Part shown: positions 43,753-56,795 of the stretch, piece after piece | Layout of the letters: the number at the start of each line of letters is the position of its first letter | Numbering within the stretch: the stretch's first letter is position 1 | From: Asterias amurensis | Taxonomy: Eukaryota > Echinodermata > Asteroidea > Forcipulatida > Asteriidae | NCBI RefSeq assembly: GCF_032118995.1 | Contig: NC_092651.1 | Coordinates: 17,034,349 to 17,098,348, forward strand | Direction: 5' to 3' | Length of the DNA stretch: 64,000 nt | The notes under the pieces: generated by a model | What the model was told of the DNA's origin: nothing | The model's database searches: none | What the model saw: the letters and a program-made list of their open reading frames with translations, nothing else | Made by a program: the position numbers and the translations under genes

Positions 43753-46268
43753 CCCAGCAAACATAATAACGTGCCCTGAACGTCGCTACGACGTTATTTG
43801 AATGTTGGGAGAACGTTTTTATTTAACGTTGTACGGACGGATAAGTGTGGAGTTTTGTCAACGTCTAGATAACGTCGCGTCATGACGTAATATAATAACG
43901 TTGTGAAAACGTTAAATCTTCACGTTTTGATAAAGTTATTTCTGAACGTGATTGTGACGTATTTATATAACGTCATCAATAGGAAAAACCCAACGTTATA
44001 AAAACGTTATAAATGCTTTAAATAAATGTAAATTTATCACAACAAATCAAGACACATGCATACCAAAAGTGCTTTTGGCTCTCTTAACATCTTTAATTGC
44101 ATACAAATCATTTCATAGAAAAGACAGCAAAACTTTAAAGCATGGTTAAATATACCTCAAAATGCGTTGTATAATAAAAATGGCAAAGATGGAGATTTAC
44201 AGTTAAATGGTCTGTATACGTTTGGCAATGACTCTACAAATTTAAGGCAATAAAAAACAACTGTAGTGTCAGAAGTTCAGCAGCTTTAGGTAGTGTAATG
44301 CATTTTGAGAAGCGTTTAACTTCGAAGTTCTCCAGTTATAGAAAAAATAGATCACTTTTTATTCCCCAAAATTTAGTTCTAAGAAATATTCTTCCTGTGT
44401 GGAAATAATCGTCCTGTTTTTTTCCCAGTGAAATCTCCAAAACACAAACATCTTTTGCAGTGAAATATTCACAGAGGGTTAGTTTTATTGTATTTATCTA
44501 CATGTATATATTATATTATATACACATACAGTAAGTTCCATACCATTGTTACTGAAACTCACTGCTTGTTCAAATCTAGTTGTAGATACATCGTACCATA
44601 AAACTAACCTGTGAAAATTCATGTGGGAAGAATATATAGTCTGCAATTGGAACACCCAATCTGAGAAGCGTTTCTGGCAGAAACACTCATCAGCTTCAAA
44701 ATGTTTTTCCAAAACCACATTACTTCAAAGTGAACTGTGTCTCAAAATGTTTCTTACCAGGTAATTTTATTGCCAAATGTATAACAACCCTTAGAAAACA
44801 AACGTTTTTAAAGTTAACTTTAAACACAGTTCCAATTGTCTTCAGATTTCAAAAGTAAAAATACAGTGCCATTTTAATGAATATCCACACAAATTGTTTT
44901 TGTTTTTTTTACATTTGGATGGAGCAAAATCCAGTGTGAATGGCAAAGTTGTTGAGGAGGAATGTTGAATTTAGAACTTTTTTGAACATATTGAATAATG
45001 TTAAATACTGTTCTTGTTTAAATTTCTTCATTTAGTGCATCTAAGTTTTTAAATCAGTAACAATTAAAGCTCAGCTTTGAGATAAAATGTTAAAAAGGGT
45101 TTGGGGAAAAAAGGATAGCAGGCAGCAAGTGGTACACGGCAAAATTGTCGATGGATTAGTCAGAATCACCAAGGGTCACCACATCCGAAAAAGGTAGGTA
45201 TTCCTCAACAAGGTTCCTAAATGTAAAAGAAAATGTGAAACAAAGAGAACATTTAATCATTTTGACCTTTCCCACAAAATGTGTACATGTATTTCCTTTA
45301 TCAATGTACACATGTATATCGGTTCATCCATGTCGGGTCAACAAGAACGAGTTTGACATTGTTATTTTCTAATGTATACATCGTGAAACATAACTGTCCA
45401 TATGTACCTGCACAATATCAAAATGTCTATGGACTGAAAACATGTTCCATTAATCTTTGTATAGGATAGTGAATACCTTTTGTCTTCAAGCTATCTAGTT
45501 TTTTTTTACAATATAATAGGCGTTGCCAACGTTTCCATTGAGAGTATTTCACATACAAAGCTACATCATGCACATGTAATTCACTCACCTGTACTTGGGC
45601 CCAACTTTTGTTGTGGGGAAATTTGTAGGTGTCAAGAAGATGAGATGGCCTCCTCTAACCTTTTCAGCAAGCTCCTAACAGTAAAATAAAAACATTTTTA
45701 AGAAAAACATAAAGTAATTGGGGTGGTCATTCGAAATGGTAAAACTAAGCATTTTCATTCCTTCTACCCAGTACCCACATATTGTTTGTCTCAGCTAACA
45801 AAATTAACTGTAATTGATCAACAAACCTTTTTTTAAATGCTGCCGTTTCATTAAAAAAAGGTAAATCAATCAACATTAAAAAAGCATCAATCATGCTTCA
45901 CTATTCCATATATGCTTTCTGAAAAAAATACAAATGTTGGTTCCTTTCAGTTACCCCTTAATTACTCCTTCAACAATATTAATTATATATATAAATTGAT
46001 GAAATACTTTTCCTTTTACCGTAGCTGATTTGTGGAAAGCACAATAACAGTAACACACACAAATTGGTGCCCTCATAAGTAAGCATAATAATATATTAAA
46101 TTAAACATCATGGCGTCGAAAAGCAGTCAATTTTCCATCAAAAATCTGTGGTTCACAATTATTCTACTCTGGGACAAAGGATACAGAGTAAACTGGTGTC
46201 AAAGAGCACGGAGGAAGACCAAACACGAAGATTGGTTGGCCGTATTCTAGCTACCTCTGCCATTGTAT

Positions 46269-47018
46269 TAGTTGCGATAATCGTAACCCTCCTCCCGACC
46301 AGGCCGGAGGGTTACGAGACTCGTTCGAGCGTAAACGGTTGATCTGGTCCAACACGTACAATTTGGACAGCTAGTCACCAGATTTGCCCCATTTTTACCA
46401 CTTTTAAAAATCATGACACAAATTCTGAGGGTACTACCTTAATCCGCAATGTCTAATGCAGCCTGCCATAATACTCAAAACACCATTGAGGAAATATTTC
46501 GAAGAAAAATGGACAAAAACTTACCAGAATCGGAGCGAATTCACAGGTTCAAATGTCGAACCTGCGTGGGGCGGAGCTTCGGCTGTATGTGTGGGATGTG
46601 TGGTTCAAAAGGTCGTGGCAGTGCGTGGGGTGCGTTGTGTAGCCCGGCAACTGTGCACATAATATGTGCGGTCCGAGGCTATTCCCGCTTGCGGACTCAC
46701 ATCACTACACGGGCGGACGGGATGTTATACTTATCAGCAACAACACAGTACACGTGTATGTACATTTACATGGTGTACAGTACTGTGGTGCATATCATGT
46801 ACATGTACAGTGCATTGTCCTATTTTATATACGGGCCCTGATGACATGTCTTTTGATTTCCTTTTTTTTTTTCATCAATTATTTATTCGTTTGTCCAGTT
46901 CCATTTGTGATCTTTTTGGATTTTATATAGTGTCTTTTTTTATTTAAGAAAGTGTTGTGAATACACCATGAACAGACCGATTGCGATACCAATGTTTACG
47001 TATGATCACGTGACCTAC
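46269..47018 (+). repeat. Left arm of a ~750-bp inverted repeat
   Basis: It runs from AGTTGCGATAATCGTAACCC to CACGTGACCTAC and recurs inverted at 48745-49487 with high identity, across a 1.7-kb spacer. A local hairpin (GTAACCCTCC...GGAGGGTTAC) stands near its outer end. Both arms contain the same open frame (46449-46841 on plus, 48833-49300 on minus) beginning MSNAACHNTQNTIEEIF and with CRTCVGRSFGCMCGMCG. Without recognisable homology I do not call it a gene. Confidence 0.85.
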
Positions 47019-48744
47019 ATGCCTTTCGATTTCATAATTGTTTTTATCATTTGTATTTTCATTAATATTTCTGCTTCGTTTGTCCAGTTCAATTTGTTCT
47101 TTTTGTAATTTATATAGTGCCCCTTTTTTATATAATATTTTTTAAAGAAAGTGTTGTGAACTGCCTGTTTGTTTATTTCTAATCGAGGCCTACTTTTGTA
47201 AATGTAAAGCGCCGTGAGCACGTGAGTAATAATAATACAATGTAAAAAGTACATCGGAAGAATAAATAAGGAATAGTAAACTTGCGGCAAGAACCGTAAG
47301 CCGACGCCATGGTTTCGAAATAAGGACCTCTAAGTTTCTGTGCTCGCTTTACTTTTAAAAAAGCTTCCTCGCTCTATGTCTATAGATATGAAAATGACCC
47401 GCTAAAACAATTGTATTATACAATCTTGTATTTTAAACTTATCTGTGTATATTTATGACATTTTTAAAGTCTGTGCTTGATCTCCGACAAGCTTATTTTT
47501 TTCTTGAGTGATTTCGTTTGACCATCCCAGGTACATGTATTGGGGTTGTGATCGAGTGCGTTGTAGAAGCTCTGTTTATTTAGGGCATTTAAAATATCGT
47601 TAAACGTCTACCAACCTAAGGTTGTTTTAATCAGTTTGGAGCCACTATAAACAACTAAATTTACATGCAATGATATGCAAGCAAGTATGTAGCAAAACGA
47701 AATCACAGCTATTGTTCCAGTCACTGCAGCATGGTTACCGAAAATTAAAATGGAAGCGGCATATGACAAGTTAAAAAAACAGTATCCCTTGACCCCTACT
47801 ATCCTTTAAAAAAATAATATTAATGTGTGCATAACACCGTTGAATAAATATATAGAATTCTGGCTTTCCTTCCCTCCTTAGTTTTTGAAATAATCTTCCA
47901 ATAGGGAATGTGCGACCGGCCTTACGGATAATGTATTTTTGTCGCAAATAACAGGATACGCGATGTTGTCCAAAACCCTGGCCGTGGTGTAAAAACAATT
48001 CCGCCCGCTTATTGTTAGTTGTACAACGAAGATAATTAATACTGGTAGGACACTTATTTCGCGCACAGTCCCCTGTGCTCAAGGCGCTTTACAAAATAGG
48101 CCTAAATTATAAATAGTGAACCAATAATATAGACCAATTGCGCGCAACGTCACGTGACCTGTAAGAAAGTGTAATTTCTTAAAATCACTGAAGAATATTC
48201 AGGGCTTTGTAACATGCGACCTTACCGCGGTGGCTGAACAGTAATGGGTAAACACATTTTTCCACCAAACTAGGAAATTCCACGAGAATGTTCACACGGT
48301 GTCAAGTGTTACCCTCATTGTAAAGAATTTGCTGCCAATACTTTCAATAAAACTCCTCTCCCGAAAAAGCTGCCAATCCCTTTATTTTAATCCTCATTTT
48401 TTTTTTTTTTTAGAAGGGATAGCTTTCATCTAGAGTCGGACAACTTCGCTCACGGCACAGCCCGACTTCAGCTGTGCACAGCGCAAAATCTACGGCGCGT
48501 GAGCTTGCTCAAACATCAGTAGCTCACGTAGTTTATAATCTCAAAAGAAACCTATTTTTTAATAGAATACTGGAAATATAGAACAGCAAGTGTGATTTAA
48601 ATTTATGTTACAACATTCAACTTTACAAAAAGGGTTTCGTTTTTAGCTAGACAAAGTTATATACCGCCGATTTCTTGTCCATTGGTACGAGTCTTCCCAT
48701 CCTCCCATGTCTTTGCTGTGTATCTGTCCTTTTCTTTGGGTACT

Positions 48745-49487
48745 GTAGGTCACGTGATCATACGTAAACATTGGTATCGCAATCGGTCTGTTCATGGTGT
48801 ATTCACAACACTTTCTTAAATAAAAAAAGACACTATATAAAATCCAAAAAGATCACAAATGGAACTGGACAAACGAATAAATAATTGATGAAAATACAGA
48901 TGAAAAAAAAAAAGGAAATCAAAAGACATGTCATCAGGGCCCGTATATAAAATAGGACAATGCACTGTACATGTACATGATATGCACCACAGTACTGTAC
49001 ACCATGTATATGTACAATACACGTGTAACATCCCGTCCGCCCGTGTAGTGATGTGAGTCCGCAAGCGGGAATAGCCTCAGACCGCACATATGTGCACAGT
49101 TGCCGGCTACACAATGCACCCCACGCACTGCCACGACCTTTTGAACCACACATCCCACACATACAGCCGAAGCTCCGCCCCACGCAGGTTCGACATTTGA
49201 ACCTGTGAATTCGCTCCGATTCTGGTAAGTTTTTGTCCATTTTTCTTCGAAATATTTCCTCAATGGTGTTTTGAGTATTATGGCAGGCTGCATTAGACAT
49301 TGCGAATTAAGGTAGTACCCTCAGAATTTGTGTCATGATTTTTAAAAGTGGTAAAAATGGGGCAAATCTGGTGACTAGCTGTCCAAATTGTACGTGTTGG
49401 ACCAGATCAACCGTTTACGCTCGAACGAGTCTCGTAACCCTCCGGCCTGGGCGGCCGTCGGGAGGAGGGTTACGATTATCGCAACTA
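48745..49487 (-). repeat. Right arm of the ~750-bp inverted repeat
   Basis: Inverted counterpart of 46269-47018, from GTAGGTCACGTGATCATACG to GGTTACGATTATCGCAACTA. Differences are a few short indels. Confidence 0.85.
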
Positions 49488-50610
49488 CCATTGTATGTGT
49501 AAAAATGTCTCATTGTATTGTTGTCTGGAGATGTACACACGACGTACATGAATGATGACATATATAAACAATCGTGATAACCAAAGAAAATACTTGTTTT
49601 TTTACGGAAAACACAACAAGACAAAGTGAGTTTTTGTATGTAAAATACTTACCATTGTCGAGAAGATGACAACTTCACAACCGATGTAAATTTGGTCGGC
49701 GTAACGTACAGGCTAGGAGAAGAATACGACGGTTGAACGGCGACAGTGCAGCATAACATTTGAACAATCCCCCACAATCCTCCGCGCGGATTGTAGCCTC
49801 GTACTTTATATGAGAATTTACTTTTTTAATAATTGTATGAAGTTTTTTATTATTAATCTTTTTGTTCTTTACTAACACCTATATGAGTGTCTTTATTTTT
49901 TTTATTTATAAAATATTACCATAAAATAATATTATAATAAAAAAATATTATTTTGTATTGAAAACGTTTTGTAGAGGATTTCTGCATGACCGCGGTCATC
50001 TGCCTCGTGGTACAACGTTGATACAACGTTATATCTGTACGTTGCCCACGTGCCCCGAGGATACACGTCGTGCGACACATGCCAGTGAACTGTCAAAACA
50101 CTGTTCGGTAACTTTGTTAAAACAAGTTTCCACAACGTCCCATTATCAGACGATGAAAACTACGTCGTTGCAAAGTTAGTTGTACGTTGCCAAATAACCT
50201 GACGAAGGTACAACATTCAAGCAACGTTGCCAAACAAAGCTCAAGTGACTTTATTAAAACGTTGTGAAAACACAAAGCCACAACTCTCAGATAACGTTTT
50301 GCACAGAACATTCACATAACGTTTGTATATGACGTTTAAAAAACGTTAGACAAAAGTTGTATCTAAGTTATGGAGTAACGTGACGAAACCAAAACCTTCT
50401 GACAACGTTGCATAACAATATACACAGGACGTTTTTATACGATGTTAAAACATAACGTTTTTATAACGTTGTATTTATGTCATTGTGTAACAAGACCAAA
50501 CTGCAACCTTTTGGCAACGTTGAAGGTTAGTTGTGTTTTAGTTGGTAAGCAACATTACCAAAATACAACTTCACAGTAACGTTACGATGACGTTACGTGT
50601 TTGCTGGGCC

Positions 50611-52085
50611 TGTTGTGGATAATTCTCTGCACTTTCACATGTGTTTTGAATTACCCATACTTCCCCTGGTGAGGGCTTATTCTCTACATTTTCACATGTG
50701 TTTTGAATTACCCATACTTCCCCTGGTGTGGTTTATTCTCCACACTCATGTGTTTTGAATTACCCATACTTCCCCTGGTGTGGTCTAATTCTCTACATTT
50801 TCACATGTGTTTTGAATTACCCATACTTCCCCTGGTGTGGTTTATCTCTACACTTTCACATGTGTTTTGAATTACCCATACTTCCCCTGGTGTAGTTTAT
50901 TCTCTACACTTCCACATGTGTTTTGAATTACCCTTACTTCCCCTGGTGAGGGCTAATTCTCTACATTTTCACATGTGTTGAATTACCCATACTCCCCCTG
51001 GTGAGGGCTTATTCTCTACATTTTCACATGTGTTTTGAATTACCCATACTTCCCCTGGTGTGGTTTATTCTCCACACTCATGTGTTTTGAATTACCCATA
51101 CTTCCCCTGGTGTGGTCTAATTCTCTTCATTTTCACATGTGTTTTGAGTTACCCATACTTCCCCTGGTGTGGTTTATTCTCTACATTTTCACGTGTTTTG
51201 AATAAGCCATTAGTTCCCCTGGTGAGGTCTAATTCTCTACATTTTCACATGTATTTTGAATAACCCATACTTCCCCTGGTGTGGTTTATTCTCTACACTT
51301 TTACATGTGTTTTGAATTACCCATACTCCCCCTGGTGAGGGCTAATTCTCTACATTTTCACATGTGTTTTGAATTACCCATTCTTCCCCTGGTGTGGTTT
51401 ATTCATTACACTTTTACATGTGTTTTGAATTACCCATACTCCCCCTGGTGAGGGCTAATTCTCTACATTTTCACATGTGTTTTGAATTACCCATACTTCC
51501 CCTGGTGTGGTTTATTCTCTACACTTTCACATGTGTTTTGAATTACCCATAGTTCCCCTGGTGAGGTCTAATTCTCTACATTTTCACATGTATTTTGAAT
51601 TACCCATACTTCCCCTGGTGTGGTTTATTCTCTACACTTTCACATGTGTTTTGAATTACCCATACTTCCCCTGGTGAGGTCTAATTCTCTACATTTTCAC
51701 ATGTGTTTTGAATTACCCATACTTCCCCTGGTGTGGTTTATTCTCTACACTTTCACGTGTTTTGAATTACCCATACTTCCCCTGGTGAGGTCTAATTCTC
51801 TACATTTTCACATGTGTTTTGAATTACCCATACTTCCCCATATGTGGTTTATTCTCCACACTCATGTGTTTTGAATTACCCATACTTCCCCTGGTGTGGT
51901 TTATTCTCTACATTTTCGCTCGTGTTTTGAATTACCCATAGTTCCCCTGGTGAGGTCTAATTCTCTACATTTTCACATGTATTTTGAATTACCCATACTT
52001 CCCCTGGTGTGGTTTATTCTCTACATTTCACATGTGTTTTGAATTACCCATACTTCTCCTGGTGTGGCTTATTCTCTACACGTAC
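50611..52085 (+). repeat. Satellite array, 57-bp unit, right part
   Basis: Continuation of the 40787-43752 array. Its first units repeat the order found at 42480 onwards, including GTGAGGGCTTATTC at about 50669 and 51000. About 26 copies. Confidence 0.94.
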
Positions 52086-52339
52086 ACGGCTTTTAGGAAG
52101 GTACAAGTTATATTAATCCAAAGTCATCTTTGTTATCATTTATTTGCAATCATGTAGGGAGAAAATTACACTTATTCAGCTTACTGAAACTGTTAATTAA
52201 AATTGCGATGTTTGCGTCAATACGTCAAGCATTTTCTTCAAAGCTTTTGGTACATGCCATGTGTTTTTACACACAATTGCCAACTTTGTATTCAATCAAA
52301 GTTGGCCCAAAGCAAGTTCGATTGTAGTAATTTCGTTAG

Positions 52340-52830
52340 TTTATTACATCCGAACGTCAAATTGCAGCCCCATGAAAAGCAAGGGGGAAATTAGTGGCCA
52401 TTGCAGAACTTGTTTCTCCGACCAGCACATCATCATCTGGATGGGAGTCTTTATCATCTGTCGAGTTAGGATCCCATCGGAACAAGCGTTGACATCTCTT
52501 GGCACCACCAGTGCAGCTTGGTTGCAAGACAACAATCGGTGAAATCTTTGGCCCTTGAGGGCACCAGTTCATTTAAGCAAGCAACAACTACCTTCTGCTC
52601 AACGCTTGCGTTTAAAACACAGCGCAAAATTGCGTCTAGCTTGTGTATATTTTGCGAGACGTTACAGCATTGAAGTAGACACTAGGAGTACATCTAATTG
52701 AACTTCACTGAACAGAGAACATATCGACCATTGCACTTGGGCCTTTAGATCATCACAAGTTCCAGGTGGCCGAGGGGGTCCACCGACAGGCACAGGTGTT
52801 TGCACAACTCTGCTTTTTTTTTGGCCAAAT
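52340..52830 (-). pseudogene. Inverted copy of the two exon-like remnants that flank the satellite on the left
   Basis: On the minus strand RVVQTPVPVGGPPRPPGT (about 52725-52815) is followed by a block with WDPNSTDDKDSHPDDD and VLVGETSS (52344-52572). Order and orientation mirror 40112-40635, so the whole 57-bp satellite is bracketed by an inverted duplication. The nucleotide match AGAGTTGTGCAAACACCTG is exact on both sides. Confidence 0.5.
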
Positions 52831-52927
52831 TTTTGAATAAAAAAATTGAACAGGACTCTCCTTGTAACTTGTGTTTTATTTGCATCAAACCTACCTCCTA
52901 CCTCCCCCCCCCCCCAATTACAATATG

Positions 52928-53035
52928 GAAGGCCCATCTTATCCCGATGGAACCCAACCCCACACTATAAGGACCAATGTTAGCCCCCCCTACAGTGTGG
53001 GGGTGGGTTCCATCGGGTTAAGATGGACCCTCAGG
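52928..53035. mobile_element. Short hairpin repeat (~108 bp)
   Basis: CCATCTTATCCCGATGGAAC at the left pairs with GTTCCATCGGGTTAAGATGG at the right, around a loop of about 25 bp. It is preceded by a C run (52905-52914). It is probably a foldback MITE. Confidence 0.7.
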
Positions 53036-53289
53036 CCAACATGTTTAACTACAGTGCAATTGGGTATGTATAAAAACGCTTTTAGCTATGTATTTTTGCG
53101 CATATGAAATTAGGTGTAAAAATAATACACACCCATTGCTGCACTGTGGTCAAATATGGCGGCCAAGTAGACGACTCAAGTAATAATGAGATATTAGTCT
53201 TTGACTTTAGGGCAACCAAAACTTAAATTGATTCACCCCTTTAAAATAAGCCTTTATTTTAGTACATACAAAACAGAAATTTATAAATA

Positions 53290-55955
53290 CACAAGGCCCA
53301 CCTTGTACCATTTTCAGGCAAAATTTGATAAAACCACAAGGCTATAGCCTTGTACGCATTTTCAAGCAAAATTTGATAAAACCACAAGGCTATAGCCTTA
53401 TACGCATTTTCAAGCAAAATTTGATAAAGCCACATTTTCAAGCAAAATTTGATGAAACCACAAGGCTATAGCCTTGTACGCATTTTCGAACAAAATTTGA
53501 TAAAACCACATTTTCAGGCAAAATTTGATAAAACCACAAGGCTATAACCTTGTACACATTTTCAAGCAAAATTTGATAAAACCACAAGGCTATAGCCTTG
53601 TACATTTTCAGGCGAAATTTGATAAAACCACAATAAAGCCACATTTTTACGCAAATTTTGATAAAACCCCAAGGCTATACGCATTTTCAAGCAAAATTTG
53701 ATAAAACCACATTTTCAGGCAAAATTTGAAAAAAACCACAAGGCTATAACCTTGTACACATTTACAAGCAAAATTTGATAAAACCACTAGGCTATAGCCT
53801 TGTACATTTTCAGGCAAAATTTGATAAAACCACAAGGCTATAGCCTTATACGCATTTTCAAGCAAAATTTGATAAAGCCACATTTTCAGGCAAAATTTGA
53901 TAAAACCACAAGGCTATAACCTTGTACACATTTTCAAGCAAAATTTGATAAAACCACAAGGCTATAGCCTTGTACGCATTTTCGAAAAAACTTTGATAAA
54001 ACCACATTTTCAGGCAAAATTTGATAAAACCACAAGGCTATAACCTTGTACACATTTTCAAGCAAAATTTGATAAAACCACAAGGCTATAGCCTTGTACA
54101 TTTTCAGGCAAAATTTGATAAAACCACAATAAAGCCACATTTTTAGGCAAATTTTGATAAAACCCCAAGGCTATTATAAAGCCTTGTACGCATTTTCAGG
54201 CAAAATTTGATAAAACCCCAAGGCTATAACCTTGTACACATTTTCAAGCAAAATTTGATAAAACCACAAGGCTTGTTGTCGCATTTTCAAGCAAAATTTG
54301 ATAAAGCCACATTTTCAGGCAAAATTTGATAAAGCCACATTTTTAGGCAAATTTTGATAAAACCACAAGGCTATAGCCTTGTACACATTTTCAGGCAAAA
54401 TTTGATAAGCAAAATTTGATAATGCCACATTTTCAGGCAAAATTTGATAAAACCACCCTTGTACACATTTTCAAGCAAAATTTGATAAAACCACAAGACT
54501 ATAGCCTTGTACGCATTTTCGAACAAAATTTGATAAAACCACATTTTCAGGCAAAATTTGATAAAACCACAATTTCAAGCAAAATTTGATAAAACCACAA
54601 GGCTATATATATAGCCTTGTACATTTTCAGGCAAAATTTGATAAAACCACAATAAAGCCACATTTTTAGGCAAATTTTGATAAAACCCCAAGGCTAAAGC
54701 CTTATACGCATTTTCAAGCAAAATTTGATAAAACCACAAGGCTATAGCCTTGTACGCATTTTCGAACAAAATTTGATAAAACCACATTTTCAGGCAAAAT
54801 TTGATAAAACCACAAGGCTATAACCTTGTACACATTTTCAAGCAAAATTTGATAAAACCACATTTTTAGGCAAATTTTGATAAAACCCCAAGGCTATAGC
54901 CTTGTATGCATTTTCAAGCAAAATTTGATAAAACCACATTTTCAGGCAAAATTTGAAAAAAACCACAAGGCTATAACCTTGTACACATTTTCAAGCAAAA
55001 TTTGATAAAACCACATTTTCAAGCAAAATTTGATAAAACCACTAGGCTATAGCCTTGTACACATTTTCAGGCACAGTTTGATAAAACCACAAGGCTATAG
55101 CCTTATACGCATTTTCAAGCAAAATTTGATAAAGCCACATTTTCAGGCAAAATTTGATAAAACCACAAGGCTTTAACCTTGTACACATTTTCAAGCAAAA
55201 TTTGATAAAACCACAAGGCTATATATATAGCCTTGTACATTTTCAGGCAAAATTTGATAAAACCACAATAAAGCCACATTTTTAGGCAAATTTTGATAAA
55301 ACCCCAAGGCTAAAGCCTTGTACGCATTTTCAAGCAAAATTTGATAAAACCACATTTTCAGGCAAAATTTGATAAAACCTCAAGGCTATAACCTTGTACA
55401 CATTTTCAAGCAAAATTTGATAAAACCACAATAAAGCCACATTTTTTGGCAAATTTTGATAAAACCCCATGGCTATAGCCTTGTTCACATTTTCAAGCAA
55501 AATTTGATAAAGCCACATTTTCAAGCAAAATTTGATAAAGCCACATTTTCAAGCAAAATTTGATAAAGCCACATTTTCAAGCAAAATTTGATAAAACCAC
55601 AAGGCTATAGTGTTGTCGCATTTTCAAGCAAAATTTGATAAAGCCACATTTTTAGGCAAAATTTGATAAAGCCACATTTTTAGGCAAATTTTGATAAAAC
55701 CACAAGGCCTTGTACACATTTTCAGGCAAAATTTGATAAAACCACAAGGCTATAACCTTGTACGCATTTTCAAGCAAAATTTGATAAAGCCACGTTTTCA
55801 GGCAAAATTTGATAAAGCCACAATTTTAGGCAAATTTTGAAAAAACCACAAGGCTATAACCTTGTACGCATTTTCAGGCGAAATTTGATAAAATCACATT
55901 TTGTGATAAAGCCACATTTTCAGGCAAAATTTGATAAAACCACAAGGCTTAAGCC
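53290..55955 (-). repeat. Satellite array, ~45-49-bp unit with palindromic core
   Basis: The units contain TTTTCAAGCAAAATTTGATAA, AACCACAAGGCTATAGCCTT and GTACGCA. AAGGCTATAGCCTT is a perfect 14-bp palindrome kept in most copies. Units are mixed with shortened ones lacking the palindrome. Minus-strand frames such as WLYQILLENAYKAIALWFYQ are repeat translations. Confidence 0.93.
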
Positions 55956-56057
55956 ACTTTATGTCACTTTCGCAGAGATAGGAGCTATGTTTTAGGAAAT
56001 ATTGAAATTTGAATAATGGGGAAAAAATTGGAGAAAAAACACTGTCAAGGCATGCAA

Positions 56058-56410
56058 GGGGTATAAAGTCCATAATTTTTATCAATTGGGGCCATTTTTA
56101 TAGTTAAGATTTTATGCTCTGAAATGATAAAGTAGGCTCTCTTTATTCCATTGCATTTTTTTGGAAATATGGTTATAAAAAAGAAAAGGCCCCAACATAT
56201 TTAAGGCTCTAAAATGATAATTTTTCTTGACGTCTTGGGTATAAAGTCCATAATTTTTATCAATTGGGGCCATTTTTATAGTAAAGATTTTATGCTCTGA
56301 AATGATGCAGTAGGCTCTCTTTATTCCATTGCATTTTTTTGGAAATATGGTTATAAAAAAGAAAAGGCCCCAACATATTTAAGGCTCTAAAATGATAATT
56401 TTTCTTGACG
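56058..56410 (+). repeat. Tandem duplication of ~175 bp
   Basis: GGTATAAAGTCCATAATTTT to TTTTCTTGACGTC occurs twice (about 56058-56232 and 56236-56410) with very few differences. Related but diverged sequence (TTTTATGCTCCAAAATATGC, AGTAGGCTCT) lies at 20790-20960. Confidence 0.85.
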
Positions 56411-56795
56411 TCACCAATTAATTGATTTTCTTATATTTATATTTAAACGAAAAATAGAAAACCACAGAAAAAAAATCACAAGGTGGTTGAGATGTCAATC
56501 ACACTGGTCACTCAGCATTTTAATTGAGTTTAGTCAAACGCCGTTTGATAAAACAACTTCTATCTATTATTTTCGATTTTTTATCCATGATCATATTTAT
56601 ATAATCTAAATAATCAATCATGTACACTTCCTATTGCCAGGCATGATATTGGGTTATGTAAAATCAAGTAGGAATGAGGGCAGGACTACTAGGCCTGACC
56701 AACATATGGTGTTAGCTTGAATAGAGTTTTCAGGCTATTTTATACCAATTTTAAAGATTTGTGCATGGGCAAAAACAATTGGAAATCAGACTTAA

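Larger units (their letters stand above)
43753..50608. mobile_element. 6.86-kb insertion with CCCAGCAAACA ends, splitting the 57-bp satellite
   Basis: The left end is CCCAGCAAACATAATAACGT and the right end, inverted, CCCAGCAAACACGTAACGT. Both subterminal regions (43753-44030 and about 49960-50608) are dense in AACGTT/ACGTTGT words. The interrupted satellite gives the empty site: ACTTCCCCTGTTGTGG is intact at about 42475-42490, and here the flanks show a 2-bp CC duplication (43751-43752 and 50609-50610). No transposase was recognised inside; the centre holds a large inverted repeat. I read it as a non-autonomous DNA transposon of unassigned superfamily. Confidence 0.75.

Noticed and set aside
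46449-46841. 130-codon Cys-rich frame as a gene
   Set aside because: Present in both arms of an inverted repeat but with no recognised domain, and its tail differs between arms; kept only as a finding.
53259-55524. Minus-strand frames repeating WLYQILLENAYKAIALWFYQ
   Set aside because: Translations of the 48-bp satellite, broken wherever unit length varies.
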